Shown here piece by piece: positions 16,096 to 25,685 of a stretch of 64,000 bases of DNA (position 1 is the stretch's first letter; the number at the start of each line of letters is the position of its first letter). The position numbers and the translations under genes are program-made. The notes under the pieces are model-generated. The model was not told the origin of the DNA and did not search any database. It was given only the letters and a program-made list of their open reading frames with translations. Source of the stretch: Catenulispora acidiphila DSM 44928. GTDB lineage: Bacteria; Actinomycetota; Actinomycetes; Streptomycetales; Catenulisporaceae. The stretch spans positions 8,722,229 to 8,786,228 of the forward strand of contig NC_013131.1 of NCBI RefSeq assembly GCF_000024025.1. Reading direction: 5' to 3'.

Positions 16096-17718
16096 TCACG
16101 ACCCAGCCGCCGAGACGCACAGGTTCGGGTCGGCGGCGTTCTCCCCGTCGGCACTGGACAGCGCCGCCGACGGCAGCGCGCTCGGCGCGCTCGAGGAGGA
16201 AGCCGCGCCCGGGTTGTACACGTCGCCGCTGGCGAAGTCCGAACCCACCCGCACCACGATCGGCGCGCTGCCGTCCCCGCCGGCCTGCACGGCGGACGCG
16301 GGCAGCTGGAGCGCGGTGGCTACCGCCTGCGCGGCGGCCTGGTGCGCGGGACTGCTGTAGAAGACCGTCGTGGTGTCGACGTCGCCGTTGTAGCTGACGC
16401 CGGAGGTGTTCTTGAAGCCGTCGGCTTGCAGGGTGGAGGCGAGCTGGCGCGAGCGGCCGTCGTTGGTCGTGCCGTTCTCGACGATGATCGGGTCGGTGAC
16501 GGCGCTCGGGCTCAGCGCGCTGGAGGTCGCCGTCGGGGTCGGGGACGGCGTGCCGGGCGTGGTGCCCGCACCCGTGGCGGCCACCGTGCTCGGGCCGGTG
16601 ACCGATTGGTCGTGCGCGAGCAGGGAGAAGATCTGGTCGTCCAGGTCGGTGTCCGGGGACACGCGGTTGTGGTCCGGCGCGTAGGGGACGGTCGGCATGG
16701 TCAGGAAGGTGATGTTCTGGGTCGGGACCTTCTTGAGCGTGTTCGCCAGGTCCAGCAGCTTCCCGACGCTGGCTATGTCGTCGTCCACGGTCAGCGACTT
16801 GGAGGCGATGTCCATCAGGTGCGTGGCCTGGAGCGGGTTGTCCAGGGTCGCCTGGTCCTTCATCTTGCGGATCAGGGCTGCCATGTACTGGTGCTGCGCC
16901 TGGGTGCGGTACAGGTCCGTGCCGTCGGCGAACCCTTCACGGGTGCGCAGGAAGGCCAGCGCCATGTCGCCCTGGACCGTCGAGGTGCCGGCCGGGAGGG
17001 TCAGGTGCGAGTCCGGGTCGTTGACCGCCTTGGTCACACAGACCGGGACGCCGCCGACGGCGTTGGTCAGCGCCACCACGCCGGCGAAGTCGACCATCAT
17101 GAAGTGGTCGATCTTGACGTGGGTGAACTCCTCGACGGTGTCCACCTGGCAGCCGGGACCGGCGGCGAGCGCGGAGTTGATCATGCCGATGCTCTGCGCC
17201 GCGTAGTGGTTGCCCTTGGCGTCCACGCACGCCGGGATCGGGATCATGGTGTCGCGCGGCAGCGACACCACGGTCGCGTTGCTGCGGTCGGCCGAGACGT
17301 GGACCAGCATCTCCACGTCGGAGCGGCCCGAGGGATCGGTGAAGCCGCCCAGGCTCGCGTCCTGGCCGGGCAGCCGGGCGTCGGTGCCGATGAGCAGGAT
17401 GTTGATCGGGACGTCGCCGTACGGATCCTTGGTCGGCTGCACGATCTCGCCGCTGCCCATCTGGTCCGGCGGGACCACCGCGCCGTGCAGCGGCGCGCCC
17501 TTGATGTTGTGGTCGATGCGGTAGTACCAGTAGCCGGCGTAGGCCACGGTCCCGCCTATGACCAGCACCAGCATCCCGGACAGGATCATCAGGGTGCGCT
17601 TGACGCGCCGCCGGGTCCTGCCGTCCTTGCCCCCGGCGGGCGCGACCGATGAGTGCTTCGGGATCCAGGCCGCGTCGGATGTCTCGTCGTCGGCTATGCC
17701 GGAAGTGTCGTCGCTCAT
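16096..17718 (-). CDS. LytR-CpsA-Psr (LCP) family protein with LytR_C domain
   Basis: About 540 residues. A cytoplasmic basic tail and one membrane helix (LMILSGMLVLVIGGTVAYA) precede the LCP catalytic domain (INILLIGTDAR, then GRSDVEMLVHV, VVSLPRDTMI, and AFLRTREGFADGTDLYR). A Thr/Pro linker leads to a LytR_C domain (IIVENGTTNDG, then STLQADGF). LCP enzymes transfer wall polymers from undecaprenyl-phosphate carriers to peptidoglycan outside the cell. The ATG at 17718 is preferred over the upstream GTG because GGGGAGCAGGA precedes it. The nearby undecaprenyl pyrophosphatase gene serves the same lipid carrier. Confidence 0.9.
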   Translation of the reverse strand: MSDDTSGIADDETSDAAWIPKHSSVAPAGGKDGRTRRRVKRTLMILSGMLVLVIGGTVAYAGYWYYRIDHNIKGAPLHGAVVPPDQMGSGEIVQPTKDPYGDVPINILLIGTDARLPGQDASLGGFTDPSGRSDVEMLVHVSADRSNATVVSLPRDTMIPIPACVDAKGNHYAAQSIGMINSALAAGPGCQVDTVEEFTHVKIDHFMMVDFAGVVALTNAVGGVPVCVTKAVNDPDSHLTLPAGTSTVQGDMALAFLRTREGFADGTDLYRTQAQHQYMAALIRKMKDQATLDNPLQATHLMDIASKSLTVDDDIASVGKLLDLANTLKKVPTQNITFLTMPTVPYAPDHNRVSPDTDLDDQIFSLLAHDQSVTGPSTVAATGAGTTPGTPSPTPTATSSALSPSAVTDPIIVENGTTNDGRSRQLASTLQADGFKNTSGVSYNGDVDTTTVFYSSPAHQAAAQAVATALQLPASAVQAGGDGSAPIVVRVGSDFASGDVYNPGAASSSSAPSALPSAALSSADGENAADPNLCVSAAGS

Positions 17719-17767
17719 CGGTCCTGCTCCCCTGTCCGGCTTGATCCCCACCCACTCTCGATGACGC

Positions 17768-20068
17768 TTAACCTCCGGCTGTGGTTCCGTCCTGTACCGA
17801 TACCGAGACTGTGACGAGCAATTGAGTGGCTCGGGTCGCAGTTACATAGTGCGTCCGCGGGCCCATCGGCGACTCCGAGGCGATCTTGTCCGGATCGACC
17901 AGCACCACCGCGTCGAACTCCAGCCCCTTGGACTCCAGGGACCCCAGGACCTGCACGCGGTCCGGCAGGTCGGCCACGTCGGGCACCGTGAACGCTCCGA
18001 GCCTGGTCATCGGCACGATCACGCCGACCGTGCCCTCGACCTCCCCGGCCAGCCGCCGGGCCGCCGCCCCGGCCGCAGCGGCCAGATCGGCCTCGTCGGC
18101 CACCACGAACTCCGGCGGCCGTCCGGTCGAACGGACGGCTCGCGGCAGCGGCGCGTCGGGCAGGAAGCGGTGCAGGAGTGTCGCGGCGTAGTCGGCGATC
18201 TCCACCGGGTTCCGGTAGTTGGTGGTCAGCTCGAACTGCCGGCGCTCGCGGGAGGTCCCCAGCGCCAGGTCCATCGAGCGCCGCGCCTCCTCCAGGTCCT
18301 CCCAGGAGCTCTGCGCCGCGTCGGCGACCACGGTCCAGGTCGCGTGCCGGCCGCGCCGGGCCAGCATCCGCCACTGCATCGGCGAGAGGTCCTGGGCCTC
18401 GTCGACGACGATGTGGCCGAACTCCTCGGGGTCGGGCTCGTCCTGGTAGACGCCGCGCTGCGCCGCGCGGTCGCCGAAGGTCGACAGCTCGCGGAAGCCG
18501 CCGGACTCCGGATCGGAGCCGTCGTCGGTCTCCTCGCCGGTCAGCAGGTTCACGCCGTCCACGACGTACGGGTTCGCCGCGGCGAGCGCGCGCGCCGTGC
18601 GCGGGCCCTCGCCGAGCAGCGAGTCCAGCTCGTCCAGCAGGGCCACGTCCGAGTACGACAGCCCGGCGCCGGGCTCGCCTTCCTGCCCGACCGCGCGCCA
18701 GGACTCGGCCAGCACCGCGGCGTCGCCCGCGCTGAGCACCCCGCGCGAGACCTCGGCCAGGTACGCCGGGTCGCCGAGCGAGCGCAGCACCTCCAGCGGG
18801 GTGCGCTGCGGCCACCAGGCGGTCACGAAGTCCGCGAACGGCCGCTCGGAGCGCAGCTCGGACAGGAAGGTGCGCCTGTCGTCCTCGAGCATGTCCGGGT
18901 ACTCGTCGTAGGGCGAGGCGTCGCCGGCGGCGCGCTTGGCGTCCTGGTAGGCGTTCCAGGCGGCGTCCTGCAGGGCGCGGATGACGTCGGCGCGCACCGC
19001 GTTCGGCCGCCGGCTGCCGCCGCGCAGCATCCGCTCGCGCAGGGCGACCAACTGCGGGGCGTCCAGGGAGAAGAACGTGCCCTGGTAGATCAGCCGCACG
19101 TCCTTCGGGGCGCCCCAGGGCGCGTCGTTCGCCGCCTTGCGCAGGATCCGCACCATGCGCGGGGAGCCCTTGAGCTTCGCGCGGACGGCGTCCTCGTGCC
19201 GGGTGGCCTCGGCGCCGTTCACCACGTCGCCCAGCGAGCGCAGCGCGGCGCCGCCCTCGCCGAGAGAGGGCAGCACCCGTTCGATGTAGTCGGTGAAGCG
19301 CCGGTTCGGCCCGACCACCAGCACGCCGCGGCTGCCGAAGCGGCGCCGGTGCTGGAACATCAGCCAGGCGACGCGGTGCAGCGCCACCGCGGTCTTGCCG
19401 GTGCCCGGACCGCCGGTCACCACCACGCTCACGTCGGCGGGCGAGCGGATCACCACGTCCTGCTCGCGCTGGATGGTCGCCACGATGTCGCGCATGTGGC
19501 CGGTGCGGGTGCGGGCCAGCGCGGCGATGAAGGCGCCGTCGCCGACCACCGGCATTCCGTCGGGGGCGGCGTCCGGGTCGAGCAGGTCGTCCTCGATGTC
19601 CAGGACCTTGTCCCCGCGGCAGTGCAGCACGCGGCGGCGCACGACGCCCTGGGGGTCCTCCGGGGCGGCCTGGTAGAACGCGGCGGCGGCCGGCGCGCGC
19701 CAGTCCACGACCAGCGGCTCCAGCTCCTCGGTGCGGACCCCGAGCCGGCCGATGCGGTAGGTCTCCAGCTCCTCGCCCGGGGTCTCGGGCCGCAGGTCCA
19801 GGCGGCCGAACACCAGTTCGTTGTAGGCGTTCTCCAGGGACCGCTCCCAGATGGCGGCCTCCATGACCTGCACGTCCCGGTCGACCAGCGCCGAGTAGGT
19901 CCCGCCCTGCGCCACCTTGTAGCTCTCGCGCACGCGCTTCGCGGCCTGCTCGCGCATCTGCGCCAGGCGGGCGTACGCGGCGTCCACCGCCTGCTGCTCG
20001 ACCGCGATCTCGCGTTCCTTGACGTGCGCCGAACCGTCCTGCTGAGGTGACACCCCGCGACCTCTCAT
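17768..20068 (-). CDS. HelD-type UvrD-like helicase (copy 1)
   Basis: The 766-residue SF1 ATPase has an N-terminal coiled coil (~15-60), GRLDL and VVDWRAPAAAAFYQA motifs, Walker A GGPGTGKT at 219-226, Walker B VVDEAQDLSPMQWRM, and the C-terminal SKGLEFDAVVLVDP and YVTATRATQ motifs. This is the order of HelD proteins, which bind RNA polymerase and release it from DNA. An ATG at 20068 and a GTG at 20053 are both possible; the GTG has AGAGG at good spacing. It is divergent from the membrane-protein gene at 20202. A second, distant paralogue lies near the right end of the window. Confidence 0.88.
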   Translation of the reverse strand: MRGRGVSPQQDGSAHVKEREIAVEQQAVDAAYARLAQMREQAAKRVRESYKVAQGGTYSALVDRDVQVMEAAIWERSLENAYNELVFGRLDLRPETPGEELETYRIGRLGVRTEELEPLVVDWRAPAAAAFYQAAPEDPQGVVRRRVLHCRGDKVLDIEDDLLDPDAAPDGMPVVGDGAFIAALARTRTGHMRDIVATIQREQDVVIRSPADVSVVVTGGPGTGKTAVALHRVAWLMFQHRRRFGSRGVLVVGPNRRFTDYIERVLPSLGEGGAALRSLGDVVNGAEATRHEDAVRAKLKGSPRMVRILRKAANDAPWGAPKDVRLIYQGTFFSLDAPQLVALRERMLRGGSRRPNAVRADVIRALQDAAWNAYQDAKRAAGDASPYDEYPDMLEDDRRTFLSELRSERPFADFVTAWWPQRTPLEVLRSLGDPAYLAEVSRGVLSAGDAAVLAESWRAVGQEGEPGAGLSYSDVALLDELDSLLGEGPRTARALAAANPYVVDGVNLLTGEETDDGSDPESGGFRELSTFGDRAAQRGVYQDEPDPEEFGHIVVDEAQDLSPMQWRMLARRGRHATWTVVADAAQSSWEDLEEARRSMDLALGTSRERRQFELTTNYRNPVEIADYAATLLHRFLPDAPLPRAVRSTGRPPEFVVADEADLAAAAGAAARRLAGEVEGTVGVIVPMTRLGAFTVPDVADLPDRVQVLGSLESKGLEFDAVVLVDPDKIASESPMGPRTHYVTATRATQLLVTVSVSVQDGTTAGG

Positions 20069-20201
20069 CGTCTACTGAACCAGCACAACCGCACGATCAT
20101 CCAAGACCGAGCCCACCCGGGCAAACGCCGTCCGCCGCCGAAGTGTTTGCATTCCGTTTGGAACAGCCGTCTCAGGGTCCTCACAGGCACCGTCCGGTCA
20201 T

Positions 20202-21752
20202 ATGTTCAGAACCGTGACGGGGACTCTCACTCAGGCGCCCAACCGCAGTACATCGCACCGGGCGACCACCAACGGAACCAGCTTCAGCGATCATCTCACC
20301 CACATCCCGCGCGCACCTCGCGGGACCACACCGAACATCCTGCGCGCGGCGACCGCCGCCGCCGGGGTGTTCGCCCTCATCGCGGCCGTGGCGCTCAGCG
20401 GCGCCGCTTCGGGGGCCCGAGCCCAGATCAGCACGGTGCGGGCCACGGACGCGCCGAGCGTGCGGGCCACCGACGACTTCCTGTTCCGGCTCCAGGACAT
20501 GGACGCGCAACTGGTCAACGCGCTGCTCGTGAACGGCGACACCGGAATGCGCGTGCCGCGCGGCGCCAGCGAGGCGCTGTTCGACACCGACCGCAAGGCC
20601 GCCGACGGGGACCTGGAGGCCGCGACGGCGGCGCTGTCCGGCGACCAGAGCGCGCTGGAGCAACTGCACACCGTGGCCGACGGCTTCGGCCAGTACCAGG
20701 AGCAGTCGGTCCGCACGCTCGCCGACGACGAGCGCGACGGCGGCACCGCCGCCGGCGGCGCGCCGCCCTCGGTGTTCGCCGACTACCTGATCGGGCACGC
20801 CCTGCTGTTCGGCGACAACGACGACAGCGGGCTGATGAAGTCCGCCACCGACCTGGAGGCCGCCAGCAAGAACGCCATCTCCGCCTCCGCCTCGTCGGCG
20901 AACGACTCGCTGAGCACCGTCCTCGCCGAGTTCGTGATCTTCGGCGCCCTGCTGGTCGGGGGACTCCTCGCGCTGCAGGCGATCCTGTTCCGCCGCTTCC
21001 ACCGGATGCTGAACCCGGCCCTGGCCGCGGCGACCGCGGTCGCCCTGATCCTCATGATCGCCGGCATCGCCGGTACGGCCGGCGCGGCGGAGGACTTCCA
21101 CACCGCCAAGTCCGACGCCTTCGACTCGGTGCTGGCGCTCAGCGAGGCCAACGCCACCAGCGCCGGGATCAACTCCGACGAGAGCCGCTGGCTGCTGGCG
21201 CAGAATTATCCCGAGCAGCTCAGCGAGTACGAGAACTCGTTCCTTAGGGGCGAGAACAAAATCGCCGACGTGCCGAACGGGAGCAGCGTCACCGACTACG
21301 CCGGGTCGCTGGACGGCCAGAAGCTCATCACAGACGTGAACGACGTCGACCAGACGAGCTTGACCCCGAACAGCAGCTTCGGCAAGGAGTTGGCCAACAT
21401 CACCTTCCCGGGCGAGGCCGACCAGGCGCTGGCCGCGTTTCGCGCCTACTGCGACTACATCAAGGACGACGCGAAGCTGCGCGCGATGCCGTCGGACCCG
21501 GCCGGAGGACTGAAGGCCGCGATCAACTTCGACACCAACGCCGATGCCCCCGGCTCCTCGGACCAGGCGTTCACCGCGTACAGCAAGGCGCTCGGGGACG
21601 TCATCGCCACCAACGAGGCGCACTTCGAGTCCTCGATGCCGGCCGCGGAGAACGGCATCGGGACCTGGACCTGGCTGCCCTACCTGTTCTCGCTGCTGCT
21701 GATCGGACTCACCGTGCTGGGGATGCGGCCTCGGCTTACCGAGTACCGCTGA
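20202..21752 (+). CDS. Integral membrane protein of unknown function
   Basis: The 516-residue protein has four predicted membrane helices: ~45-70 (AATAAAGVFALIAAVAL), ~235-258, ~263-287 (AAATAVALILMIAGIAG) and ~490-510 (LPYLFSLLLIGLTVLGM). Between them are two extracytoplasmic helical regions of similar type (residues 70-230 and 290-485). The duplicated helix-ectodomain-helix layout resembles sensor-type four-helix bundle ectodomains, but no output domain follows. The ATG at 20202 lacks a clear ribosome site. A strong hairpin follows the stop. Confidence 0.7.
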   Translation: MFRTVTGTLTQAPNRSTSHRATTNGTSFSDHLTHIPRAPRGTTPNILRAATAAAGVFALIAAVALSGAASGARAQISTVRATDAPSVRATDDFLFRLQDMDAQLVNALLVNGDTGMRVPRGASEALFDTDRKAADGDLEAATAALSGDQSALEQLHTVADGFGQYQEQSVRTLADDERDGGTAAGGAPPSVFADYLIGHALLFGDNDDSGLMKSATDLEAASKNAISASASSANDSLSTVLAEFVIFGALLVGGLLALQAILFRRFHRMLNPALAAATAVALILMIAGIAGTAGAAEDFHTAKSDAFDSVLALSEANATSAGINSDESRWLLAQNYPEQLSEYENSFLRGENKIADVPNGSSVTDYAGSLDGQKLITDVNDVDQTSLTPNSSFGKELANITFPGEADQALAAFRAYCDYIKDDAKLRAMPSDPAGGLKAAINFDTNADAPGSSDQAFTAYSKALGDVIATNEAHFESSMPAAENGIGTWTWLPYLFSLLLIGLTVLGMRPRLTEYR

Positions 21753-21793
21753 CCTCGTTCGGATCCACCCCTGGTGAGCTCTCGAAACACCTT

Positions 21794-21829
21794 CGGGCCG
21801 CCGCACCGCTTTCCGCGGGCGGCGGCCCG
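21794..21829. terminator. 11-bp stem hairpin between convergent genes
   Basis: CGGGCCGCCGC and GCGGCGGCCCG are perfect arms with a 14-base loop. It lies between the membrane-protein stop and the uppP stop. Confidence 0.75.
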
Positions 21830-21851
21830 TAGCGTTCTCGGCAGCGACCGC

Positions 21852-22775
21852 TCAGTGGTGCACCGAGAACCAGACCAGCGACACGATGCCGGCGATCACG
21901 CAGTAGACGCCGAACGGCTTCAGATCGCGGTTCTCGAAGTACTTGGTCAGGAAGCGCACCGAGATGTAGGCGGCGATCCCGGCCAGCACCGAGCCGGCGA
22001 CAGCCGGTCCGAGGATGCTGTGGTTCGCCGGCTTGGCCAGCTCGGGAGCCTTGTACACGCCGGCGGCGAGGATCACCGGGGTGGCCAGCAGGAAGGCGAA
22101 GCGCGCCGCGTCCTCGGTCTTCAGGCCGCGGGCGAGCCCGGCGACCATGGTGATGCCGGAGCGGCTGATGCCCGGCAGCAGCGCGAAGGCCTGCGCGCCG
22201 CCTATGCCCGCGGCGGACTTCCAGCCCAGCCGGGCCAGCCTGCGGTCGGCGGCGATCTCGGTGGACTCCCCGTGCGTGGCCGGCGTGGTGCCGTCGTCGG
22301 CGTGCCGGCCCTTGGAGGAGCTCTTGAGCATGGAGTCGGCGAGGAAGATGACGAAGCCGTTGATGAGCAGGAAGATCGCCGCCGGTATCGGCTTGCCCAG
22401 ATGCGTGCGCAGCTCCTTGTCCGCCACGATCCCGATCAGCCCGACCGGGATCGTGCCGACCACCAGCAGCCACGCCAGGCGCTGGTCGGCGGTCTCCACG
22501 CTGCGGTCCTTGACCGAGGTGAACAGGGCCCTGATGATGCGCACCCAGTCCCGCCAGAAGAACGCCACCAGCGCCAGCGCGGTCGCCACGTGCGCCAACA
22601 CCAGGAACGCCAGATACGGCGAGTCCTTGGCGGTCATGTCCAGATCGGCCTTCCAGCTTCCGCCGATGAAGGCCGGCAGGATTATCGAGTGGCCGAGGCT
22701 GGATATGGGGAACAGCTCGGTGACGCCTTGGACCAGCCCGATGGTGCAGGCTTCGAGATAGTTGAGGCCGGACAA
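21852..22775 (-). CDS. uppP: Undecaprenyl-diphosphatase (BacA/UppP type)
   Basis: About 307 residues with the two signature loops of the BacA/UppP family: ELFPISSLGHS near residue 20-30 and LLPGISRSGITMVAG in the second half, plus eight or so membrane helices. It recycles undecaprenyl pyrophosphate to the monophosphate for wall polymer synthesis. I place the start at a TTG (22775) giving LSGLNYLEAC, with AGGGG six bases upstream. This matches the usual N-terminus, and the longer frames add an unrelated Cys/Arg-rich stretch. It is about 4 kb from the LCP gene. Confidence 0.9.
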   Translation of the reverse strand: MSGLNYLEACTIGLVQGVTELFPISSLGHSIILPAFIGGSWKADLDMTAKDSPYLAFLVLAHVATALALVAFFWRDWVRIIRALFTSVKDRSVETADQRLAWLLVVGTIPVGLIGIVADKELRTHLGKPIPAAIFLLINGFVIFLADSMLKSSSKGRHADDGTTPATHGESTEIAADRRLARLGWKSAAGIGGAQAFALLPGISRSGITMVAGLARGLKTEDAARFAFLLATPVILAAGVYKAPELAKPANHSILGPAVAGSVLAGIAAYISVRFLTKYFENRDLKPFGVYCVIAGIVSLVWFSVHH

Positions 22776-23118
22776 CTCGTACCCCTGTCGGAAAATGGAT
22801 GCAGTCTGCCGGAGAATACGCGGGGCGTCCGGCAGCTCGGGGAAACAGACGGTGAACGTAGGGCAAAGCAGCAGCACACGAGCTCAGGCTGGAGTCCGCG
22901 GCGGTCGGCGGGCTCGGCCGGCGGCGGCGCGGACGCCCCGGCACAGCCTACGACACGTTGTAGCAGATGCGCCCGGATCAGTCCTCGCCGGTCTCGCCGA
23001 CGGGCTAGGTGTTTGTCCTAGGCGGTCGTCCTAGGCGGTCGTCCTAGGCGGTCGTCCTAGGCGGTCGTCCTAGGCGATTGCCCTAGGCGCTCGCCCTACG
23101 GAGTCCGCCGGGCATCGG
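22776..23118. other. Intergenic region upstream of uppP, with repeat array
   Basis: About 340 bases without a supported gene. It contains the uppP leader on the left and a 13-base tandem repeat array on the right, next to the 3' end of the unknown gene at 23119. Confidence 0.5.
23015..23092. repeat. 13-bp tandem repeat with CCTAGG core
   Basis: Six contiguous copies of GTCCTAGGCGGTC start at 23015, 23028, 23041, 23054, 23067 and 23080. The first four are identical and the last two diverge. Each unit carries the palindrome CCTAGG. A degenerate half-unit follows. There are no spacers. Confidence 0.95.
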
Positions 23119-23721
23119 CTACGAAGTCCGCCCGGTGTACCAGCTCTCGAGGTCGCCGGGCTGCACGTGCAGTGCGGCCGCCAGGCGTTCCCGGGAAACG
23201 GGTTCGGGCCCGGACACGGCCATGTTCATCACCGCCTGCAGCATCGCGTTCAGCACGCCACGGGCCTTCATCAGCGACTCCAGCGCGTTCTCGTACGCGC
23301 CCTGGTCCACCGCGCGGGTCACCATCGGCAGGCCGACGTTCACCAGGCCGTTGATGCGCCCGCGCAGATCGGCGTCGAGTTCGCCGGGGAACAGCGCGCG
23401 GCCGTCGGCGTAGACCTCGGCCAGCGCCAGGCCGGACTTGTCGCGGATCATCGCGCGCACGCTGAGGTACGCGCCGTACCGCAGCGCCGGGGCGTGCGCC
23501 TCCCCGTTGGGGGCGGTCACGTGCTCGGCGAAGTCCCGCAGGCGCGGGACCATCGCCAGCACGTAGTCCTTCAGGGCGTCCATCCCGTTCAGCGGAGCGG
23601 GATCGACAGCGTCCACCGCGGCGGTGGCCCACAGCGTCACACCGACCGCGGCCTCAGCGGCATCGGGATGCGCGGTGAGAACGTCATACTCCACCCGCTC
23701 CGGGCGGAACTGTCGCGCCAT
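23119..23721 (-). CDS. Unknown helical protein
   Basis: The 200-residue Ala-rich soluble protein has no motif I recognise. Segments such as LNGMDALKDYVLAMVPRLRD and ENALESLMKARGVLNAMLQAVMN suggest an all-helical fold. The frame shows good third-position GC bias, and the protein ends DLESWYTGRTS. The overlapping alternative frame (23096-23632) is Arg-rich shadow. It stands alone between a terminator cluster and the 13-base repeats. Confidence 0.65.
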   Translation of the reverse strand: MARQFRPERVEYDVLTAHPDAAEAAVGVTLWATAAVDAVDPAPLNGMDALKDYVLAMVPRLRDFAEHVTAPNGEAHAPALRYGAYLSVRAMIRDKSGLALAEVYADGRALFPGELDADLRGRINGLVNVGLPMVTRAVDQGAYENALESLMKARGVLNAMLQAVMNMAVSGPEPVSRERLAAALHVQPGDLESWYTGRTS

Positions 23722-23870
23722 GCCCCGGAGTCTGGTCGATCAAGGCGAACCCCCGGTGAACATCCGGCGAAGCACGGACGCCCGTGGGAGCAGCAGTAGA
23801 CGCGTGAGCTGGGGTTTGTCAGTGTGCGAACACCCGTGCACGGTCGCGTACGTGTCAACGCCGGCACGGA

Positions 23871-23901
23871 GTCGGCGGTGATCCACTGGATCGCCGCCGA
23901 C
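23871..23901. terminator. 14-bp stem hairpin
   Basis: GTCGGCGGTGATCC and GGATCGCCGCCGAC pair with one G-U, around a 3-base loop. It lies between two leftward genes, so it could be a terminator of the upstream gene or part of the leader of the downstream gene. Confidence 0.6.
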
Positions 23902-24050
23902 GCCCGGCCTTCATATCTCCGCAGGAGTTCTGTCCTCAGCCATGCCTCGTCGCCCCCTCAGGCTTGAGACTCATGTCCTGGCTCGAGACCCAGGCTAGAG
24001 CAGGTCACCGCCGATATGCCGAGGTGAAGAGCTCCGAATACCTCACAATG

Positions 24051-24088
24051 CGTTGTGACACGGAACCACTGTGATCCGCGTCACAACG
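24051..24088 (-). terminator. Terminator of the FAD oxidoreductase gene
   Basis: CGTTGTGACACGG and CCGCGTCACAACG pair almost perfectly around a 12-base loop, seven bases after the stop of the leftward gene at 24095. Confidence 0.7.
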
Positions 24089-24094
24089 CGTGCG

Positions 24095-25564
24095 TCAGCT
24101 CTCGACGACGTGCTGGGTGAACCGGTCCCGCGCCTCGGACCACATCTGCTGGTCCCACTGCCCGGTGCCCAGGGCGTCGGCGGCCTCGTAGCCCATCAGC
24201 AGCGCGTGGTGGGTGTTGTCCGGGGTGAACAGGCCCAGCCGGCCGAAGGTCGTGACGTGCGGCAGCGACTCGACCCAGCCCTCGAGGTCGGCCAGCGCCT
24301 CGCGGTAGCCCTTGTGGTAGATCGGGTACACCTGGCGCATCCGCTTGACCTGCACCCATTCCAGGTTCAGCTGCGGCAGCCCGAGGCGGCGCACCGTCTC
24401 CCGGATCAGGTTCGCGAGCTGGTCCTCGTCCGCGGCCCACAGGTCGTCCCCTATGTCGCAGGGGATCTCGAAGCACAGCACGGTGCGCTCGGTCGGGTCG
24501 TCCGGGGAGAAGCGGTGGTTCGCCGGCTCGGAGATGCGCGTCACCGGGGTGTCGCCGTCGGGGATGTAGTGCACGTCGCAACCGGTCCAGCGGCCGCCGG
24601 CGTGGACGGCGTAGACCAGCAGGATGGCGCGGAAGCGCAGCTTGCCGCTGGCCTCCACCGCCTCGTACGGCGCGCCCGGCGAGGTCAGGCGGGCCAGCAG
24701 CGGGACCGGGATGGTCGAGAAGACGTGTCCGGCCCGGATGTCCGTGCCGCCCTCGGCCCAGTGCTGCTCCCCCGACCAGCCGCCGCGTTCGGCGGCCGAG
24801 CCGTGGAACTCCGAGCGGGCCAGGCTGACGCTGACGCCCTCGGCGTCGACCGTGAGGTGCTCGGCGGCGGCGCCGAGGCGGATGCGCGCACCGGCCTCCA
24901 TCGCGGCGTCGGCGAGGGTTTCGCAGAGCTGGCCGAAGCCGCGGCGCGGGTAGAGGTAGGCCAGCGACTCGCTCGCGATCGAGTTGCGGACGCTGCGCAC
25001 CAGCGCGCCCCACATCGTCTGCGAGCCCGCCTTGCGCCGGGCCTGGTCGATGTCGATGTCGTCGCCGGTGACGCCCCACAGCTTGGCGGCGTAGGGCTCG
25101 TAGACCTGCTTGTACATGGTCGGCCCGAAGCCGGCGCGCATCAGCTCCGCGTAGGAGTCGGCGGCGGCGATCTGCTTCTTGCCGCGCCAGGTGGTGGCCA
25201 GCGCGTCGAAGGCGGCGCGGGCCATCGGCACGGTCGGCATGGCCTTGGCCAGCTCGCGCGGCTTGAACGGATAGGTGACCCAGCGGTCGCCGACCAGCAG
25301 CCGGCCGTTGCGATAGCGGGTCTGCAGGTCCGATCCCATCAGGGATCTGAGATCGGCCAGTATGTTCTCCGGCAGGTCCGGGTTCAGCCGGTGGCTGCCC
25401 AGATCCACCCGGAAGCCGGCGACGTCGAACGACGCGGCCATCCCGCCCACGGTCTCGGCCCGCTCCAGCACGTCCACGGACAAGCCGCGGCGCGCCGCGT
25501 ACCACGCCGCCGCCAGGCCCGCCGGGCCGGCGCCGAGCACGACGAGATCCGCCCTACCGGTCAT
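24095..25564 (-). CDS. FAD-dependent amine-oxidase/protoporphyrinogen-oxidase-like oxidoreductase
   Basis: The 489-residue flavoprotein begins with the dinucleotide-binding motif VVLGAGPAGLAAAWYAARRG and the FAD-contact GGMAASFDVAGFRVDLGSHR. It has the long substrate domain of the amine oxidase/UDP-galactopyranose-mutase-like superfamily (YEPYAAKLWG, FSTIPVPLLARL) and a C-terminal GLFTPDNTHHALLMGYEAA motif that resembles the FAD-capping end. The substrate is not apparent; a cell-wall sugar or isoprenoid is possible but unproven. It is monocistronic and has its own terminator. Confidence 0.75.
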   Translation of the reverse strand: MTGRADLVVLGAGPAGLAAAWYAARRGLSVDVLERAETVGGMAASFDVAGFRVDLGSHRLNPDLPENILADLRSLMGSDLQTRYRNGRLLVGDRWVTYPFKPRELAKAMPTVPMARAAFDALATTWRGKKQIAAADSYAELMRAGFGPTMYKQVYEPYAAKLWGVTGDDIDIDQARRKAGSQTMWGALVRSVRNSIASESLAYLYPRRGFGQLCETLADAAMEAGARIRLGAAAEHLTVDAEGVSVSLARSEFHGSAAERGGWSGEQHWAEGGTDIRAGHVFSTIPVPLLARLTSPGAPYEAVEASGKLRFRAILLVYAVHAGGRWTGCDVHYIPDGDTPVTRISEPANHRFSPDDPTERTVLCFEIPCDIGDDLWAADEDQLANLIRETVRRLGLPQLNLEWVQVKRMRQVYPIYHKGYREALADLEGWVESLPHVTTFGRLGLFTPDNTHHALLMGYEAADALGTGQWDQQMWSEARDRFTQHVVES

Positions 25565-25685
25565 CGTTGGTATCCATCAGAACGCCCACAGTAGTAGTCC
25601 CACCCCATTCCCGGAACGCGCCGCGCGATGCGCGTCTCGGGTCTCACCCGATAGGGGAGATCATGCCGTATCCACGCCTCGACTA

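Larger units (their letters stand above)
23722..24094. other. Intergenic region with two hairpins
   Basis: About 370 bases without a gene. It holds the promoter side of the 23119-23721 gene and two strong inverted repeats listed separately. Confidence 0.5.

Noticed and set aside
23015-23092. CRISPR-like repeat
   Set aside because: Units are 13 bases and directly abutting, with no unique spacers and no cas genes nearby.
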